Position numbers and translations under genes: made by a program. Positions 25,591-35,000 of a stretch of 49,412 nucleotides of DNA are shown here, in pieces. The first letter of the stretch is position 1. Every line of letters begins with the position of its first letter. The DNA lies in contig JAJPIA010000026.1 of the NCBI GenBank assembly GCA_021324975.1, positions 1-49,412 on the forward strand. The letters run 5' to 3'. Origin of the DNA: Bacillota bacterium (GTDB lineage: Bacteria; Sysuimicrobiota; Sysuimicrobiia; Sysuimicrobiales; Segetimicrobiaceae). A model generated the notes under the pieces. That model made no database searches, had not been told where the DNA came from, and saw nothing but the letters and a program-made list of their open reading frames with translations.

Positions 25591-26838
25591 ATGGCTGATT
25601 CTACACCGGACGCCGCGGCGCGCTACACGACCGGTTCGCGCGTGGCGCCGACCAATGGCACGGATGCTCACCCAAGGCTCCTGCTCGCGCTCAACAACCT
25701 GCTGCAGCTTCTAACGAACTGTGCCTGGTACGTGGGCACGCCGTTCATCCCACTCTACCTCGCGTCGCACGGTGCGTCCGCCGGCGCCGTTGGGGCGGTT
25801 GCCGGCCTATCCGGGATTGTGCCGCTTGCCATGGCGCTTCATGTGGGCGGCCTCGTCGACGAGCGCGGACCCACGGTCGTTTTTATCGGGTCGGTGGCGC
25901 TCTTCGGGCTCGGCGCGGCAATGCTCACGGGATTTCACAGGATCCTTGAAGTCACCACTGCATATACGCTGTTGACCATCGCCAACATTGGGCTTGCCGT
26001 AGCGTCGCAGGCCATCGTCGCCAATGCGAGCACTCCCGTAACCCGCATGAGAAATTACGGCCTCTACGCGGTGTCTTACTCTGCCGGCGCCGTCATTGGG
26101 CCCGTAATCGGAGGTTTTCTTGCCGCTCGGCTGGGCTATACGGCGGCTTTCTTTGCGATGGCGCTGTTGATGTTGCCGTCGCTCGTTGTCGCGTCGATGG
26201 TGCGAGTCGCTCGGGTTTCAGATCATCGGAGCGTCGGTTTTAGGGGCGTCCATACTGTGGTAGGCACAATCTTGGGTGAACGTGGGGTTGGAGCGATCTT
26301 GTTCGTATCTGGCATTATGAATTGCGCCCAGGCGCTGCAAAGTATCTTCTATCCACTCTACCTCTTGAAAGTGGGTTTGTCGCCGACGTTGATCGGGTTT
26401 GCGATTGCCGCCATCAGCGTGGCCTCGATGGCCGTCCGCGTGCTCCTGGCAAGCACGGTAGCACAGTTCGGTCAAACAGGCGCCCTGGTCGGTGCGATGG
26501 TCCTCAGTGGCGTGGCGTTCGCCTTGACGCCGGTCGCGCGGCAGTTCGGGCCCATCCTTGGGGTGTCGGCTCTCATGGGTGCCAGCCTGGGGCTTACGCA
26601 GCCGCTGTCGATGAGCTTGCTCGCAGAGTTGGTGGCTCAGCAGTTTTGGGGCGCCGCGTTTGGGATACGGCAGAGCGTGCAACGGGTGGCCAGCATCGTC
26701 AGCCCGTTAGTATTCGGTGTCGCGAGCACGGCGCGGGGCGTTGAAGCGGCATTCTATCTCGGCGCGCTGGTACTCTTCGGTGCCGCCGCCATCATGACAA
26801 GGGTATCCGGTGCGGTAGGCCGCCGTCCCGCGGGATAG
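25591..26838 (+). CDS. MFS transporter, multidrug-efflux-like
   Basis: A 415-residue major facilitator with about twelve membrane helices. It contains FIPLYLASHGASAGAVGAV in the first helix pair, GGLVDERGP as a motif-A-like loop, YAVSYSAGAVIGPVIGGFLA (antiporter motif C, with GPxxGG) and a C-terminal half with FYPLYLLKVGLSPTLIG. Motif C points to a proton-driven exporter. GTG 25588 and ATG 25591 are adjacent; ATG is used. Codon choice is somewhat less GC-rich than in neighbouring genes. Substrate unknown; no regulator adjoins it. Confidence 0.82.
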   Translation: MADSTPDAAARYTTGSRVAPTNGTDAHPRLLLALNNLLQLLTNCAWYVGTPFIPLYLASHGASAGAVGAVAGLSGIVPLAMALHVGGLVDERGPTVVFIGSVALFGLGAAMLTGFHRILEVTTAYTLLTIANIGLAVASQAIVANASTPVTRMRNYGLYAVSYSAGAVIGPVIGGFLAARLGYTAAFFAMALLMLPSLVVASMVRVARVSDHRSVGFRGVHTVVGTILGERGVGAILFVSGIMNCAQALQSIFYPLYLLKVGLSPTLIGFAIAAISVASMAVRVLLASTVAQFGQTGALVGAMVLSGVAFALTPVARQFGPILGVSALMGASLGLTQPLSMSLLAELVAQQFWGAAFGIRQSVQRVASIVSPLVFGVASTARGVEAAFYLGALVLFGAAAIMTRVSGAVGRRPAG

Positions 26839-27097
26839 TAGCGACTCCCCGGGCTATTTCATATGAACGCGCAGCGGGCCGCTCGGATAAAACACGACCT
26901 TGTACGACTCGGACTGGGTGGATCCCGTGCCGATGCCTGCGACAAGCAGCAGCGCGAGTATATATTACATACCATGGGGAGGCCTGTCGTGAAGGCAAAC
27001 TACCGGGAGCGGTTGCAGATGTATTGCGGCGTCTTTCGTTGAAGGCTCTCCGGACAAATGAGGAGCCGCGACGTGCGACTTTCGGGGAGGCCCATAC

Positions 27098-27241
27098 ATG
27101 AGCCGCATTCGACGCACCAGGAAACGGAGAACCTCAGGTAAGACGCGCCGGAACAAGCTTGCCAAGGAGCGCCGTCGTAGGGCGATTCAGGCGGTGATTC
27201 TGGCGCGCCCTGAGGAGCCGTCGCCCAAGCCCACTCAATAG
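27098..27241 (+). CDS. Small, very basic protein, function unknown
   Basis: A 47-residue frame with an excellent ribosome site (GGGGAGG, 8 bases before ATG). About 40 percent of residues are Arg or Lys: MSRIRRTRKRRTSGKTRRNK, then LAKERRRRAIQAVI and a Pro-rich end. The composition suggests nucleic-acid or ribosome binding, as in small ribosome-associated proteins, but no family is recognised. It ends convergent with the tautomerase relic. Confidence 0.5.
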   Translation: MSRIRRTRKRRTSGKTRRNKLAKERRRRAIQAVILARPEEPSPKPTQ

Positions 27242-27351
27242 CAGGTGGACATGATCTGTGGTTCGCACAGCTTGTAGGTTGCGGCGGCCGTATCATGCAG
27301 GAGCTGGCGCTTCTCAGAAGCGCTGAAGTCTTCGATCACTTTGATATATGT
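27235..27351 (-). pseudogene. Fragment of a 4-oxalocrotonate tautomerase-like protein
   Basis: The frame gives VTYIKVIEDFSASEKRQLLH, then DTAAATYKLCEP and a stop, similar to the first strand and helix of tautomerases (PxIxVxxxEGxSxEQKxxLI, with T-A-A following). The catalytic N-terminal proline and the second half are missing. It overlaps the end of the small basic protein gene by seven bases in convergent orientation. Confidence 0.35.
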
Positions 27352-27442
27352 TACACGGCGATCGCCAACGCGACGGCGCCGCACGTGATGAGGCCGGCCG
27401 CGGCCGGCCCCATCAGGCGAGCGCCCCAGGGCAGGGCGCCGT

Positions 27443-27910
27443 TCAGCCGCGGGATGCGCCGGTGTGTTGCTCCGCGCGTTCCCGAACCTTGCCCAGAATG
27501 TACGTCCAACCCCGACCGACGCCCTCGCGATGCGGCGTGGCGATTTGTCCAATCGCCCGATGCACCAGTTCGAGGCGCGTGCGCGCGCCATCGGCCGTCA
27601 ACCGGTACTGCACATGCGAGACCGCGGGATACGACATGAACAATGGGCCGCTGATTTCGAGCAGGGTGGGCGGCTTAATGACCTGGACGTGTCCCCACAG
27701 GTGTCCGCCGTTCTGCCCGAGATCCCGGTACCACCGGCCGCCGGGCCATGCTTCGAGCTTCATGGGCATCGGCGAGTCCGGCCCGGTCTCGCTGAGCGGT
27801 CCCAGTTGCTCCAGCAGCGTCTCAAAGACGATCTCGATCGGCGCCGCAATCGTCTCGGTCTTCGTCACCTCGAGAGAATCGATCATGTTTGCCGACGTGC
27901 TCGTCGTCAT
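27443..27910 (-). CDS. SRPBCC-domain (AHSA1/START-like) protein
   Basis: A 155-residue SRPBCC protein: VTKTETIAAPIEIVFETLLEQL at the start, WPGGRWYRDLGQNGGHLWGHV in the middle, LLEISGPLFMSYPAVSHVQYRL and a long C-terminal helix (RGWTYILGKVRERAEQH). The fold has a large hydrophobic cavity that binds small lipophilic molecules. Its ATG overlaps the ArsR stop (ATGA), a widespread ArsR-SRPBCC pairing whose ligands are mostly unknown. Confidence 0.85.
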   Translation of the reverse strand: MTTSTSANMIDSLEVTKTETIAAPIEIVFETLLEQLGPLSETGPDSPMPMKLEAWPGGRWYRDLGQNGGHLWGHVQVIKPPTLLEISGPLFMSYPAVSHVQYRLTADGARTRLELVHRAIGQIATPHREGVGRGWTYILGKVRERAEQHTGASRG

Positions 27911-28281
27911 CGTCCCGCCTCCTTGTTCGTGTCTGGTTTCCGTACCAATTCTTCCAAGATCCTGCGCTCAGCACGCTCCTTGATGCGCTCCACTTGATGT
28001 GTCCAAAAGTGGGCGTACGCGCTTGCCCAGTCATGTACCGGTTTGATCGCGTGCGCGTTGAGCCGATAGAGGCGGTGCCGGCCGTGCCGGCTCGCGGATA
28101 CGATCCCGACGGTGCGCAACACGCCGAGGTGCTTGGACACGACGGGTTGCGGCAGCCGCAGCCGCCGCACCACCTCCCCCACCGCGTGCGTGCGGCCGTC
28201 GGCCAGCAGATCAATGATGGCGCGCCGCCGCGGCTCCGCGATCGCGTTGAAGGCGTCGGCCGTCGTTGCCGCCCGGGCCAT
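27907..28281 (-). CDS. ArsR-family winged-helix repressor
   Basis: A 124-residue ArsR/SmtB-type regulator: DAFNAIAEPRRRAIIDLLADG, VGEVVRRLRLPQPVVSKHLGVLRTVGIVSAS (recognition helix) and RHGRHRLYRLNAHAIKPVHDW. No cysteine pair for metal binding (ELCVC motif) is present, so it is of the non-metal class usually paired with SRPBCC genes. ATG 28281 lies four bases after the stop of a 35-codon leader frame. A consensus promoter with an internal dyad at 28433-28460 suggests autorepression. Confidence 0.87.
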   Translation of the reverse strand: MARAATTADAFNAIAEPRRRAIIDLLADGRTHAVGEVVRRLRLPQPVVSKHLGVLRTVGIVSASRHGRHRLYRLNAHAIKPVHDWASAYAHFWTHQVERIKERAERRILEELVRKPDTNKEAGR

Positions 28282-28285
28282 CGGG

Positions 28286-28393
28286 TCAGGCGTCTTGGGC
28301 GGGTCCGGCCGCGCGCGCGGGCGCGGCTTCGTGCGTCTGCCCGATCGCGTGTGCAAATTCGGCGAGCATGTCCACGGCCTTGTTCGATCGCAT
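28286..28393 (-). CDS. Possible 35-residue leader peptide of the arsR operon
   Basis: An ATG at 28393 preceded by GAGGG opens a 35-codon frame (MRSNKAVDMLAEFAHAIGQ, then an Ala/Pro-rich end) whose TGA is four bases before the ArsR ATG. It lies inside the inferred transcript, about 33 bases after its start. ArsR itself has a weak ribosome site, so coupling to this frame would explain its translation. An alternative is that it is just untranslated leader. Confidence 0.4.
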   Translation of the reverse strand: MRSNKAVDMLAEFAHAIGQTHEAAPARAAGPAQDA

Positions 28394-28432
28394 CGATCGC
28401 CCTCGGGTTCTTCAAACGTTGGTCTCGTGCTT

Positions 28433-28460
28433 ATTATATTCCAGCATAAGAATATGTCAA
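28433..28460 (-). promoter_or_regulatory. Consensus promoter with operator dyad for arsR-SRPBCC
   Basis: On the minus strand TTGACA (28460-28455) and TATAAT (28438-28433) are both perfect, 16 bases apart. ATATTC (28436-28441) and GAATAT (28450-28455) form a perfect 6+6 dyad with an 8-base spacer across the region between the boxes. This is ideal for repression by the ArsR dimer encoded downstream. Confidence 0.8.
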
Positions 28461-28494
28461 GCAAACAAAACCCGCGATCGAAGCGTCCGCGGAC

Positions 28495-28614
28495 ATGACT
28501 CTTGCACAAGCCGACCCGCCCGCTGCAGCGAAACGAAATCGGTATGGCCCCGCACGCTACGCCGGAATGGTGCTCATCCTTGCCGGCCTCGTGCTGGCCG
28601 TCAGATCGGGTTGA
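28495..28614 (+). CDS. Possible 39-residue single-helix membrane protein
   Basis: ATG 28495 opens MTLAQADPPAAAKRNRYGPA followed by YAGMVLILAGLVLAVRSG and a stop. The basic stretch before one hydrophobic helix looks like a small membrane protein. The ribosome site is weak (GCGTCCGCGGAC), and the start lies just upstream of the divergent arsR promoter. It may be a small gene or a relic. Confidence 0.25.
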   Translation: MTLAQADPPAAAKRNRYGPARYAGMVLILAGLVLAVRSG

Positions 28615-28689
28615 GCGCAGGGTCGTGGCGAGCGCCGCAGGTGATGGCTAGGCCGCCGCTGGAATCATCCGCGGGCAGGAGAGGCAACA

Positions 28690-29931
28690 GTGCTCCAGAC
28701 GCTCGACCGTCCTGCCGGAGCGGCGGAGGATGGCCATGAAGACATTCGTCTGCAAGCTCTGATGGAACCGCCACATCTCCTCGCACAACTCGGGATGCTC
28801 CTCGTCGCGGCCATCGGGGGAGCGGGTCTAGCATACGCCCTGCGCCTACCGCTCGTCATTGGTTACGTACTTGGCGGGGTTATCGTGAGCCCCTTCACGC
28901 CTGGGCCCCGGGTCGCCGATCCGGGCGCGTTCCAGGTCTTTGCCGACTTCGGCGTCGTCTTATTGATGTTCCTGATCGGTGTCGAGTTCTCGGTGCACGA
29001 GCTCCTGGCGGTGCGGCGCGTGGCTATGGTCGGCACGCCGATTGGGATGAGCCTCATCATCCTGCTCGTCTTCGCCGTCGGGTGGGCGCTCGCATGGCCG
29101 GTGCCGCAACGGTTCGTCATCGGAGCATCGTTGAGCGTATGTAGCACGATGGTGTTACTGAAGTTCCTGCAGAATCGAGGCGAGGCCGCGTCCGCGCACG
29201 GGCGGGTCGTCCTCGGTGTCGCCCTCATGGAAGACCTTGCCGTGGTCGCGATGATTGTGCTGCTGCCGGCCGCGGCGACTGCCGGCGGTGTTCACATTCG
29301 TGCGCTGGCATGGGCGTTCGCCACAGCCGTCCTGGTGCTCGGGCCGTTGTTCTGGCTCGCACGGCGCGCCGTTCCGGCATTTCTCAACCGGGTCGCTCGA
29401 ACGGGGAATACGGAGCTGCTCGTCTTGACGACCATCGCGCTGGCTGTCGGGACGGCCGAGCTCACAGCGGCCGCCGGGTTGTCCATCGCGCTCGGAGCGT
29501 TTCTCGCCGGGTTGCTGGTTAACGAGTCGGAGTTCAGCCATGATATCCTGGCGCGGTTGACGCCGCTCCGCGACATCTTCGTGGCGATCTTTTTTGCGTC
29601 GATTGGCCTCCTGGTGCAGCCGGCGCGGCTGATGTTCGAAGCAGCGACCATTTTGGTGCTTGTTGCGCTGGTCATCGTGGGAAATTGCGGGATCTGGTTT
29701 TGCGTCATCCGCGCAGTCGGGTATGCGGGCCGCACGGCTGCCCTAGGGGCGCTCAGCCTGGCACAGATCGGCGAGTTTTCATACGTGTTGGCGGGGATCG
29801 GCTTCGCCGAGGGCCTGATCACGGCGTCCGTGCAGCAAGCGATCCTCGCCACCTCGCTCGCCACCATCATCATCAACGCGGTGCTCTTCGGCCGCATGCG
29901 GGGCTGGCTGTCGCGTCTTGTGCCGCCGTAA
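28690..29931 (+). CDS. CPA2-family cation:proton antiporter (KefB/Na-H exchanger type)
   Basis: A 413-residue membrane protein with about 12-13 helices. Features: LRLPLVIGYVLGGVIVSPFTPGP, FADFGVVLLMFLIGVEFSVHEL, LGVALMEDLAVVAMIVLLP (the family's E/Q-D pair in the ion path), AAGLSIALGAFLAGLLVNESEF and IFVAIFFASIGLLVQP. It lacks the C-terminal RCK/TrkA-N domain of KefB/KefC, so it corresponds to the membrane module only. The GTG start at 28690 is chosen for its ribosome site (GGAGAGG); an ATG at 28762 is possible. Confidence 0.85.
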   Translation: MLQTLDRPAGAAEDGHEDIRLQALMEPPHLLAQLGMLLVAAIGGAGLAYALRLPLVIGYVLGGVIVSPFTPGPRVADPGAFQVFADFGVVLLMFLIGVEFSVHELLAVRRVAMVGTPIGMSLIILLVFAVGWALAWPVPQRFVIGASLSVCSTMVLLKFLQNRGEAASAHGRVVLGVALMEDLAVVAMIVLLPAAATAGGVHIRALAWAFATAVLVLGPLFWLARRAVPAFLNRVARTGNTELLVLTTIALAVGTAELTAAAGLSIALGAFLAGLLVNESEFSHDILARLTPLRDIFVAIFFASIGLLVQPARLMFEAATILVLVALVIVGNCGIWFCVIRAVGYAGRTAALGALSLAQIGEFSYVLAGIGFAEGLITASVQQAILATSLATIIINAVLFGRMRGWLSRLVPP

Positions 29932-30135
29932 CCATCCGCGCTCACCGGACGGTGACGGGCTGCATCGCCACACTGGCAGCGTTCATCCTCCAGGACGGGT
30001 TCGCCATCCGCGCGCGCAGGCGAAAGCAGAGGTCCCGCGAGGAATCCTCGAGCGGACCGATAATACAGCATCGAAAGTGGAGGCCACTGTGAGAGAGCTC
30101 AGTCCCGAGCGACCGCCAGCTTGGGAGGACGTATC

Positions 30136-30990
30136 ATGAACCTGATGCGGTGCGGGCGCGATCAGGCCGTGGCCCTTGTGGCGGCGGTGACCGTCGCGCT
30201 CGGGACGGGGCTGCCGATCCGGGCTTCGGACGCCGCGGATGCCCGGAGTGTGCCGCGCTCGTGCCCCAGCCCTGCCCTCGCCCGGTTGGTTCCGCCGGGC
30301 TCGCATCTCGAATTGTTCGTCGCGGCGGGCGACACGATTCCGTCGGGATTCTGGCCATACTACCGCGCGTTGGCCCTCGATACAGTGGCATGCGCGGCGC
30401 CCGGGGATATCTTGACCGTCCGACCGGTGACGGCTGCGACGCTGGCCAGCCCACCGCTCCTGACCATCGCGGTGCCGACCGAGGACCCGCGGTGCCGGGT
30501 CAACCCCGACATCTGCTACGCGGCCGGTCGGGCCTTCGCCGCAACGGTGGATGCGGCGGTGGAGACGTTGCCGCGCTATCGGTCGAGCCATCCGGGTCGC
30601 ACAGACCCTCTCGGCGCGCTCATGGCCGCCGGCGACGACTTCGGCCTCGATCCTGACGGCACGCGGCATGTGATCGTCATCATCGCGAACGGCTGGGTGC
30701 AGAGCGAGCTCGTGAACATCTATCAGTACCAGCACGACCCGAGCGTCGCGGCGCCGCAGGTCATCGAGGCGCTCAGGACACACGGCGTGCTACCCGATCT
30801 CATCGGTGCGGACGTGATCCTCGCGGGCGTCACGTCGGTGGTCCCGAGCATGGACGTGAGTGATCTTCAGTTGCATGAGCTCTGCGCGGGGTTCTGGAGG
30901 CCGGTAGTGCAGGCTGCACGGGGGCACCTGCGCTCGTGCGGGGTCGCGCTCCCGGGCGTCGGTCTGACGCCCAGTGGCGCCAGCCGGTGA
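30136..30990 (+). CDS. Secreted vWA-like protein with a degenerate MIDAS motif
   Basis: A 284-residue protein with a signal peptide (MNLMRCGRDQAVALVAAVTV, cleavage near residue 32). The mature domain reads HLELFVAAGDTIPSGFWPYY, LALDTVACAAPGDILTVRPV, LLTIAVPTEDP, HVIVIIANGWVQSELVNIYQ: the strand order and positions of a von Willebrand A-like fold, but the metal-binding DxSxS is replaced by AAGDT. Four or more cysteines could form disulfides. GGGAGG precedes the ATG. The next gene, 13 bases on, encodes a membrane protein likely to act with it. Fold call is inference; function unknown. Confidence 0.6.
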   Translation: MNLMRCGRDQAVALVAAVTVALGTGLPIRASDAADARSVPRSCPSPALARLVPPGSHLELFVAAGDTIPSGFWPYYRALALDTVACAAPGDILTVRPVTAATLASPPLLTIAVPTEDPRCRVNPDICYAAGRAFAATVDAAVETLPRYRSSHPGRTDPLGALMAAGDDFGLDPDGTRHVIVIIANGWVQSELVNIYQYQHDPSVAAPQVIEALRTHGVLPDLIGADVILAGVTSVVPSMDVSDLQLHELCAGFWRPVVQAARGHLRSCGVALPGVGLTPSGASR

Positions 30991-31003
30991 GAGCGGGGGG
31001 CGG

Positions 31004-31831
31004 ATGATGGAGAGCGGCGATCGAGTGGACTGGAAGCGACTGGCCACGCTGCGCGAGCAGTTTCAGCATGCTCACGGCGAGCTCTTGTTTGCCCGCAAAC
31101 ACTGGCAGCAACGCGTCGAACATCAGGCGCAGCGGATGCGGCGACTCTCAGACGCGCTGGATCCTGTACGCGTCAAGCTGCGATCGGTGCCCGATCACGA
31201 GCGCGGGTGGCCCGTTGAGGCCGTGGGGCTCCTGTCGCTGCTCGCCGTGGTGCTCGAGTGGTTCCCGGCGCTCCTCACCGCCCGCGTCTACTTGGAGGGC
31301 GATCCTGCGGTGCTCCTGATGCTCACCGCTTCGTTTGCCGTGATGGGCGCGGCCCTCGGTGATTTCTTGGGACATGCGCTGCGGGCGTTTCGACAAGGGA
31401 GTCACCCGAGTGTGACGCACGGAGTCTTCGCGGTGGTCATTGGCGTCCTCGCGCTTCTCTACCTTCGCGCGGTCTACCTGATCCGCGTGGGGATCCCGCC
31501 GAGCGCGGACGCGCTGGTCCCGTCGCCCACGCTCGCCGCCGGCCTGGTGATACTGTCCGCGGCGGGCATGGCGGTGGCGTGCTTCGCCGCCTACCATGCC
31601 GAAGGGTTTGGGTGCTTTCTGCTTCGCCTGGATGAACGCATGACGAAGTGGCGATTGGCACACACCCGGGAGGCCTATGCCTATGGCCAGGTGCAGGCTG
31701 CCCGGTACCACCACGAGTGCACCGAGATGGCCCGCCGCTTCGTCGCGACGCTCCCTCAGGCGGATGATACCGATACGGCCCCGTACCTCGTGGATTATTT
31801 GTTGGGGGACCTGGCGCACGCCGGCGGGTGA
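31004..31831 (+). CDS. Four-helix membrane protein with coiled-coil N-terminus, unknown function
   Basis: A 275-residue protein. Residues 8-60 are helical and charged (LATLREQFQHAHGELLFARK) and may form a coiled coil; four membrane segments follow (AVGLLSLLAVVLEWFPALL, LLMLTASFAVMGAALGDFL, VFAVVIGVLALLYLRAVYLI, LAAGLVILSAAGMAVACFAA), then a long cytoplasmic helix with RLDERMTKWRLAHTREAYAY. Acidic residues lie inside or beside helices 1 and 2. ATGs at 31004 and 31007. It is 13 bases after the vWA-like gene, so the pair is probably an operon. No family recognised. Confidence 0.6.
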   Translation: MMESGDRVDWKRLATLREQFQHAHGELLFARKHWQQRVEHQAQRMRRLSDALDPVRVKLRSVPDHERGWPVEAVGLLSLLAVVLEWFPALLTARVYLEGDPAVLLMLTASFAVMGAALGDFLGHALRAFRQGSHPSVTHGVFAVVIGVLALLYLRAVYLIRVGIPPSADALVPSPTLAAGLVILSAAGMAVACFAAYHAEGFGCFLLRLDERMTKWRLAHTREAYAYGQVQAARYHHECTEMARRFVATLPQADDTDTAPYLVDYLLGDLAHAGG

Positions 31832-32099
31832 TGCGGGAACGGGGCGCGACCGTGGGTGTGCTGCTCGTTCCCGCGGAAGCATCGCACGCTTTGGCGAAGG
31901 GAGTGCGCTGGTCAAAATGGAATCCTGCATGGAGATCAGTCCAACCGGAAGCCAGAGGGCGCCGCAGTTCCCGCGCGTTGTTCTCGAAAGATAGCCTATC
32001 GTTGTAGCGCGGGTGTCTGCGCAAACGTCTGGCAAGCCGGGTGCCGGAAGCGGCAACCGCCGTCGGCGTGGCGGGGGACGGGCGACAGGGGAACCTTCC

Positions 32100-35000
32100 A
32101 TGGCACAGCGTTCCGACGTGGCAGCGAAGCTCAATGCGCTCAAATGGCGCTGCATCGGCCCGCCTCGCGGCGGCCGGGTGGTCGCCGTCGCGGGCGACCC
32201 CACGGACCGCAGCGTGTTCTATTTCGGCGCCTGCGCCGGCGGTGTGTGGAAGACCACCGATGGCGGCACGTATTGGCGTTGCGTGAGCGATGGATATCTC
32301 GGCTCGGCCGCGATTGGTGCGCTCGCCGTCGCCCCATCGGATCCCAATGTGCTTTACGCCGGGACCGGGGAAACCTCGATCCGGCTCGATGTCTCCTACG
32401 GCGACGGCGTTTACAAATCGACCGATGCCGGCCGCACCTGGAGCCACTTGGGTCTCCGCGAGACCCGGTTCATCGGTCGCATCCGCATCCATCCACAAAA
32501 CCCCGACCTCGTCTATGTCGCCGCACTCGGTGACGCCTTCGGCGCGAACGAGGAACGCGGGGTGTTCCGATCGGAAGACGGTGGTCGGACCTGGAGCAAG
32601 GTACTCTATCGAAACGCGGATGCGGGCGCCGTCGATCTGTCGATAGACCCGCACAACCCCCGCATCTTCTTCGCGGCTTTCTGGCAGACCCGCCGGAGCT
32701 TCTGGAATCTGTCGAGCGGGGGCCCTGGAAGCGGCCTGTTTCGCTCGACGGATGGCGGCACAAGCTGGACCGAGATCTCGCGATATCCGGGTCTACCGAC
32801 CGGTCCACTCGGCAAGATCGGCGTGGCGGTGTCGCCCGCCCGGGCCGGCCGCGTGTGGGCGCTGGTGGAGACGGAAGCGGAGAAGACGGGGCTGTACCGA
32901 TCGGAGGATTACGGCGAGAATTGGACGCTCGTGTCATCCAATCGCGACCTCATGCACCGGCCCTGGTACTATACACATGTCTTCGCCGACCCGCGTCACG
33001 CCGAGACGGTGTACATCGGCAATTTTCAGTTGTGGAAATCAACCGACGGCGGCACGGGGTTCACCGAGATCCAGACGCCGCATGGCGACAATCATGATCT
33101 CTGGATCGATCCTGCCGATTCGGACCGGATGATCGAGGGAAACGACGGCGGCGCCTGCGTCAGCTTCAACGGCGGTGAGACCTGGTCGACGATCTACAAC
33201 CAACCCACCGCGCAGTTTTATCGCATCGACATCGATAATCAGCACCCCTATCGCGTGTACGGCACCCAGCAAGACAACACTTCGATCTCGGTGCCGAGCG
33301 CCACCGCCTGGGGCGCGATCACGCTCGGCGACTGCTCATATCCCGGTACCGGGGAGAGCGGTTTTATTGCCGTCAACCCCGACGACCCGAACGTGGTCTA
33401 TTGCGGCGCCATCGGCTCGAGCCCCGGCGGCGCCGGCGCGTTGCAGCGTTACGATCACCGCACCCGGCAGATCCAGCTGGTGAATGTGTGGCCCGAGGAA
33501 TCGACCGGCGTCGCGCCCAAGGACATGCGCTACCGGTTCGCCTGGACGTTCCCGATCGTCTTCTCGCCGCACGACAGCGGCACCCTGTACGCGGGCGGGA
33601 ACCACGTGTTCCGGAGCCGCGACGAGGGCATGAGCTGGGAGGAAATTTCGCCGGATCTGAGCCTCAACGATAAGAGCCGCCAGGGGCATTCCGGCGGCGA
33701 CATCACGCATGAGAGCGCCGGGGCGGAGGTGCACGCCACGTGCGCGTCGATCGCCCCATCGCCGCACCGGCCCGACGAGATATGGGCCTCGACCGATGAC
33801 GGGCTCGTTCACGTGACACGGGACGGCGGCAAGAACTGGCGGAACGTCACCCCGCCCGCCATGCCGGAACTCGCCTACGTCGGGTGCGTCGAGATCTCGC
33901 CGCACGACCCCGATACGATCTACCTCGCGGCGACTTGCTACAAGCTCGCCGATTACCGTCCGTACCTGTTCCGCAGCACCGACGGCGGGCGACGCTTCGA
34001 ATCGATCAACGGCGATTTCCCGGAGAACGAGATTACCCGCGTCGTGCGCGCGGACCCGGTCCGCAAGGGGTTGTTGTTCGTCGGCACCGAGACCGGCGCC
34101 TATTTTACGCTGAACGACGGCCGCAACTGGGTACGCATGGGCGGCGGGCTGCCGGTCGTGCCGGTCTACGATCTGAAGATCAAGGGGGCGGACCTTGTGG
34201 CCGGAACCCACGGCCGTTCCTTCTGGATCTTGGACGATATCACGCCGCTGAGGCGCGTCGAGGAGAGCCAACAGCGTTCTCGCCTCTTTGAGCCGCGCGA
34301 GACGGTTCGCTATAAGCCGCATTTCGGGGCCCTGCGAAATCTCCGGCCAAGCGGCGTCGCATTCGCGGTCGCCCCCGGATTGGGCGGCGGCATCCGGACC
34401 TACCGCAAGCCGGACGGGACGAGCGGGCGCGAGTATCTCGACGTCGGCGAAAATCCTCCAAGCGGCGCCATCGTCTATTACTGGCTGCCCGACGGTGTGT
34501 CCGGCCCGCTCGCGCTCACCTTCCGCGATGCCGCGGGAGCCGAGATCGTGTGCTTCCGCAGCGACGACGGCACGCTGGCGCCCGCGAAGCGACCGCCAAT
34601 GCACCCCGGACTCAACCGGTTCGTGTGGGATCTCAAATACCCGGGGCCTGAGACGCTCGACACGAGTCTGGCCCCGCCGCGCAACCAACCGTTGGCGGAG
34701 CCGGCGGAGCCTCCGACGGGGCCCACGGTCGTCCCGGGGCGATATCGGGTAGAGTTGTCGCTCGGTTCGGAAACAACCGCCGCGGACTTCTCCGTCGTGA
34801 AGGATCCGCGTCTCGCGACGACCCCGGAGGCCTACCGCGAGCAGTTCGAGCTTTTGCGCGAATTGACGGCATCTCTCGGCAAGGTCTACGCGACGGTCAA
34901 TCGCATCCGTCGGTTGAAGCAGCGGCTCAACGTGCTGGCCGTTGGGTCGGACGCCGGCTCACGCGACCTGGCCGCGCGGGCGGCCGCTGTGATGGAACAG

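Noticed and set aside
26854-26962. Minus-strand frame encoding a hydrophobic stretch followed by STQSESYKVVFYPSGPLRV, like the end of a small lipoprotein.
   Set aside because: No start codon or ribosome site is present after the upstream stop, and only about 34 codons exist; at most a relic.
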